Shown here: positions 61,694 through 64,000 of the stretch, piece by piece
Position numbering within the stretch: position 1 is the stretch's first letter
How the letters are laid out: the number at the start of each line of letters is the position of its first letter
From: Gammaproteobacteria bacterium
Lineage (GTDB): Bacteria; Pseudomonadota; Gammaproteobacteria; Xanthomonadales; Wenzhouxiangellaceae
Reading direction: 5' to 3'
Assembly (NCBI GenBank): GCA_021772975.1
Contig: JAJFKY010000012.1
Location: 62,001-126,000, forward strand
Length of the DNA stretch: 64,000 nucleotides
The notes under the pieces: model-generated
The model's database searches: none
Told to the model about the DNA's origin: nothing
The model's input: only the letters and a program-made list of their open reading frames with translations
Position numbers and translations under genes: made by a program

Positions 61694-61727
61694 ACAAAAT
61701 TACCGGACATATTTTCGGGAGACAACC

Positions 61728-62045
61728 ATGGAAATCGTTTTAGCACTGTATATCCTGATGCTCGCTGCAGTTGCTGGTTATGAAGTTATCGCCAAAGTCC
61801 CGGCGGTACTGCACACCCCGTTGATGTCAGGCTCAAACTTTATCCACGGCATCGTCCTGGTCGGCGCCATGGTCGCCCTGGGTGAAGCCAGTGGTCCGCT
61901 GGAGCAGACCATTGGCTTTATCGCGGTATTCCTCGGCGCCGGTAATGTGATCGGCGGATACGTGGTCACTGAGCGCATGCTGCAGATGTTCAAGCGCAGC
62001 GATCAACCCAAACCGGCCAACACTGAAACCGGAGCAGGCGTATGA
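61728..62045 (+). CDS. pntAB: Transhydrogenase subunit alpha, part 2 (PntAB)
   Basis: A 105-residue membrane subunit of proton-translocating transhydrogenase. Three helices are visible: VLALYILMLAAVAGYEVIAK, GSNFIHGIVLVGAMVALGEA and TIGFIAVFLGAGNVIGGYVV, followed by TERMLQMFKR. The conserved HTPLMSGSNFIHG motif is present. The ATG at 61728 has GGGAG six bases upstream; the longer open frame from 61611 would use MITE sequence as N-terminus and is rejected. It overlaps pntB by 4 nt. Confidence 0.94.
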   Translation: MEIVLALYILMLAAVAGYEVIAKVPAVLHTPLMSGSNFIHGIVLVGAMVALGEASGPLEQTIGFIAVFLGAGNVIGGYVVTERMLQMFKRSDQPKPANTETGAGV

Positions 62046-63466
62046 GTGCCTGGCTGAACTCCCCCTGGTTGACGGCGTGGATTATTCCGGGCGCTTATTT
62101 TCTGGCCGCGCTGGTGTTGATTCTGGGCCTGCGCGCCATGAGCAGTCCGGTAAGCGCGCGCAAAGGCATTGTGCTGGCCGGACTGGCCATGGGCCTGGCG
62201 GTGCTGGTGACATTTGTGCACCCTCGCGTGGGCGGCAATTACCTGCTGATGATTATTGCCATCTTAAGCAGCGGTATCCTGGCGTGGGTCAGTGCCAAGC
62301 GTGTGCCGATGACCGATATGCCACAGATGATCGCGCTTTACAACGGCATGGGCGGTGGTTCAGCGGCTGCGATTGCGGCGGTGGAATTGCTACGCGCCGG
62401 ACATGGACATGAGGTGGGGCTGTTAACCAACAGCATTGCCGGGATGGGCGCGCTGATCGGCACCATCGCCTTTTCCGGTTCGCTGATCGCGTTTGCCAAA
62501 CTGCAGGGCTGGATGCGCAAAGTCTGGCGTTTTCCCGGTCAGCAATATCTCAACCTGCTGCTATTTGTGTTGACGGTAATCTCCGGCGTACTGGTGGTCA
62601 TCGGCTACCAGCATGACTTGCTGTCGCTGAATATGTTGTTACTGGCATTTTTTGTGCTGGCTCTGATCGTCGGCTTTGCCATGACCGTACCCATCGGTGG
62701 CGCGGATATGCCGGTGGTGATTTCACTCTACAACGCCCTGACCGGCCTGGCTGTAGGCTTTGAGGGCTATGTTCTGAATATCCCGGCTATGATGATCGCA
62801 GGTGTCGTGGTGGGTGCCGCGGGCACGCTGTTAACCCAGTTGATGGCTAAGGCGATGAATCGCCCCTTAAGCAATGTGCTGTTCTCCGGATTCGGCACCG
62901 GCGATGATGGCGGTCCTGCCGACGAAGGTGGCGGCAGCATGCAGGCGATTGAAGCGGTGGATGGTGCGATTCTGATGGCCTATGCCGAGAATGTGATCAT
63001 CGTACCTGGTTACGGCATGGCGGTGGCGCAGGCCCAGCACCGCATCTGGGAATTGACCCAGGTACTGCAAAAGCGTGGCGTACGAGTGCGCTTTGCGATC
63101 CACCCGGTGGCCGGACGTATGCCGGGACATATGAATGTCCTACTGGCTGAAGCCGGTGTGCCCTACGATCTGATTGAAGACCTGGAAGATATCAACAATC
63201 AGTTCAGTCAGACTGACGTGGCGTTGGTAATCGGGGCCAACGATGTGGTCAATCCGGCCGCCCGTGATGACCGCAGCAGCCCGATATTTGGCATGCCCAT
63301 TCTGAACGTCGACCATGCCAAGAACGTGATCATTATCAAGCGCGGCCGTGGCACCGGCTTTGCCGGTATCGAAAACCGCCTGTTTGTCGGGGACAACTCG
63401 CGCATGCTGTTTGGCGATGCGCAGAAGATGGCGCATGAACTGATTGCCGGGGTCAAGACGCTTTAG
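62042..63466 (+). CDS. pntB: Transhydrogenase subunit beta (PntB)
   Basis: The 474-residue beta subunit carries the membrane domain and the NADP(H)-binding domain III. The first 260 residues contain several helices; MPQMIALYNGMGGGSAAAIA and VVISLYNALTGLAVGFEGYV are the conserved channel segments. The NADP domain has the GTGDDGGPADEGGGSMQAIE-like start, NVIIVPGYGMAVAQAQHRIW, HPVAGRMPGHMNVLLAEAGV, VALVIGANDVVNPAARDDRS and FGMPILNVDHAKNVIIIKRG. It overlaps pntAB in an ATGA arrangement. The complex uses proton motive force to make NADPH. Confidence 0.95.
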   Translation: MSAWLNSPWLTAWIIPGAYFLAALVLILGLRAMSSPVSARKGIVLAGLAMGLAVLVTFVHPRVGGNYLLMIIAILSSGILAWVSAKRVPMTDMPQMIALYNGMGGGSAAAIAAVELLRAGHGHEVGLLTNSIAGMGALIGTIAFSGSLIAFAKLQGWMRKVWRFPGQQYLNLLLFVLTVISGVLVVIGYQHDLLSLNMLLLAFFVLALIVGFAMTVPIGGADMPVVISLYNALTGLAVGFEGYVLNIPAMMIAGVVVGAAGTLLTQLMAKAMNRPLSNVLFSGFGTGDDGGPADEGGGSMQAIEAVDGAILMAYAENVIIVPGYGMAVAQAQHRIWELTQVLQKRGVRVRFAIHPVAGRMPGHMNVLLAEAGVPYDLIEDLEDINNQFSQTDVALVIGANDVVNPAARDDRSSPIFGMPILNVDHAKNVIIIKRGRGTGFAGIENRLFVGDNSRMLFGDAQKMAHELIAGVKTL

Positions 63467-63859
63467 GCGGTCCCGCTTCCCGGAAGATTGCGCAGAACGG
63501 CGTTTGATTGCGGCGGATGCGGCAACTCACTGGCTTTTGATCAACGGGAGACTGGGCCATCGGCGGGTGATTTTTTTATCGGCCTGTGGCAATACCTTTT
63601 CCTTTGCAGCCTTGCTGACGGTGACCATGGTGCTTGCCGCTGCCGGTGGTTACTTCAATAGTCTGTTAGGCGAGCGACAGGCCTGGTCGGTTTGGTTCCG
63701 TTGGTCTTCAAACCAATGCCCGACGAGCATGAATACCCTTGCGATGGGTGCCGCGAATGTGCCCTGAAGCAAACAGACCATCCTTAAAACTTTTGTAATA
63801 ACGAGCCTTAGAGCAAAGATCAATAGCATTAATATCCATAAGCTGTATTTTGTATCCTC
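63467..63859. other. Intergenic region after pntB
   Basis: About 390 bases without a supported gene. A short minus-strand frame (63708-63836, from MDINAIDLCSKARYYKSFKD onward) has a GAGG well upstream and clean codons, and could be a small protein or a transposon remnant; I do not call it. No clear terminator for pntB was seen. Confidence 0.4.
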
Positions 63860-63890
63860 TTGACAATAACAACTGATATAGTGTTATACT
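63860..63890 (+). promoter_or_regulatory. Sigma-70-like promoter of the lipoprotein gene
   Basis: TTGACA at 63860-63865 and TATACT at 63885-63890 are close to consensus. The 19-bp spacer is long; the overlapping GTTATA at 63883 gives 17 bp. The ATG at 63918 follows at a fitting distance. Confidence 0.6.
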
Positions 63891-63917
63891 GTTGTAACAC
63901 ACCAAGGAGCCATCACC

Positions 63918-64000
63918 ATGTCATTTAAGAAACTTTTATTAAGCGGAGCGTTGGCCGCCGGTCTGGTTGCCTGTGGCGACCAGTCATCCGACCAGGCCAG
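63918..64000 (+). CDS. Lipoprotein, N-terminal 27 residues (runs off right edge)
   Basis: The ATG at 63918 follows an AAGGAG ribosome-binding site. The visible residues MSFKKLLLSGALAAGLVACG form a lipoprotein signal with lipobox LVAC, followed by a Ser/Gln/Asp-rich linker (DQSSDQA). The rest is outside the window, so the function is unknown. Confidence 0.8.
   Translation, partial: MSFKKLLLSGALAAGLVACGDQSSDQA

Noticed and set aside
61611-61727. N-terminal extension of PntAB
   Set aside because: The extra 39 residues are read from the MITE-like element; the ATG at 61728 has a strong ribosome-binding site and gives the family length.
63444-63767. 107-residue plus-strand open frame overlapping the pntB end
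   Set aside because: Overlaps pntB, lacks a ribosome-binding site, and its sequence has no family features.

Overview
This 64 kb window comes from a Gammaproteobacterium with moderately high GC, most plausibly near the Xanthomonadales/Chromatiales side of the class. The evidence is BamD, AmgK/MurU peptidoglycan recycling, a SUF operon led by a three-cysteine Rrf2 regulator and containing a zinc-type SufU, PntAA/PntAB/PntB, and large secreted BNR and S8 proteins. Placement below class is inference. I saw no rRNA, tRNA or CRISPR array.

Region 1 (1-20.9 kb, all minus strand) is a contractile injection system (eCIS, phage-tail-like) operon cut by the left window edge. In transcription order it encodes a degenerate receiver protein, a DUF4255 cap-type protein, a beta-domain protein, a giant sheath, tube, second sheath, second tube, a DUF5908 protein, a LysM baseplate protein, a VgrG-like hub, an OB-fold spike base, an unknown hydrophobic protein, gp25, baseplate J, a tail protein I fused to an NHL-like propeller, and two fibre-like proteins that share an N-terminal domain (one with a propeller and a collagen stretch, one running off the edge). 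There is no capsid, terminase, portal, integrase, TssJLM, AAA+ ATPase or recognisable toxin in the window. A NarL/LuxR response regulator (21.4-22.1 kb) lies upstream on the same strand, separated by a MITE-like element and a cluster of GTAC boxes.

Region 2 (22.4-36 kb) is metabolic: a decayed GST fragment, egtB-egtD (ergothioneine), a DUF4398/OmpA envelope pair, and the homogentisate pathway (hpd, hmgA, FAH-family hydrolase, maiA) divergent from a MarR regulator across a 10-bp-arm palindrome. Convergent to marR is tryptophan 2,3-dioxygenase, which is divergent from a three-gene 2-oxoacid dehydrogenase operon (E1alpha, E1beta, E2).

Region 3 (36-48.6 kb) is accessory: an AT-richer patch with a Gly-rich protein and a convergent small two-TM protein, two tandem paralogous secreted Asp-box proteins, a subtilase with PA domain, and an octahaem cytochrome c translationally coupled to pgeF and rluD.

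Region 4 (48.6-64 kb) is housekeeping: rluD/bamD divergent pair, a thioesterase, and a SUF operon (Rrf2 regulator, SufB, SufC, SufD, SufS, SufU, Rieske). A GxxExxY gene flanked by 28-bp inverted repeats has been inserted between sufB and sufC. Then follow amgK-murU, and the pnt operon interrupted by a REP-like/tandem repeat block and a second copy of the MITE-like element, and finally the start of a lipoprotein gene. The two MITE copies share terminal inverted repeats and an internal hairpin with a compensatory base change.
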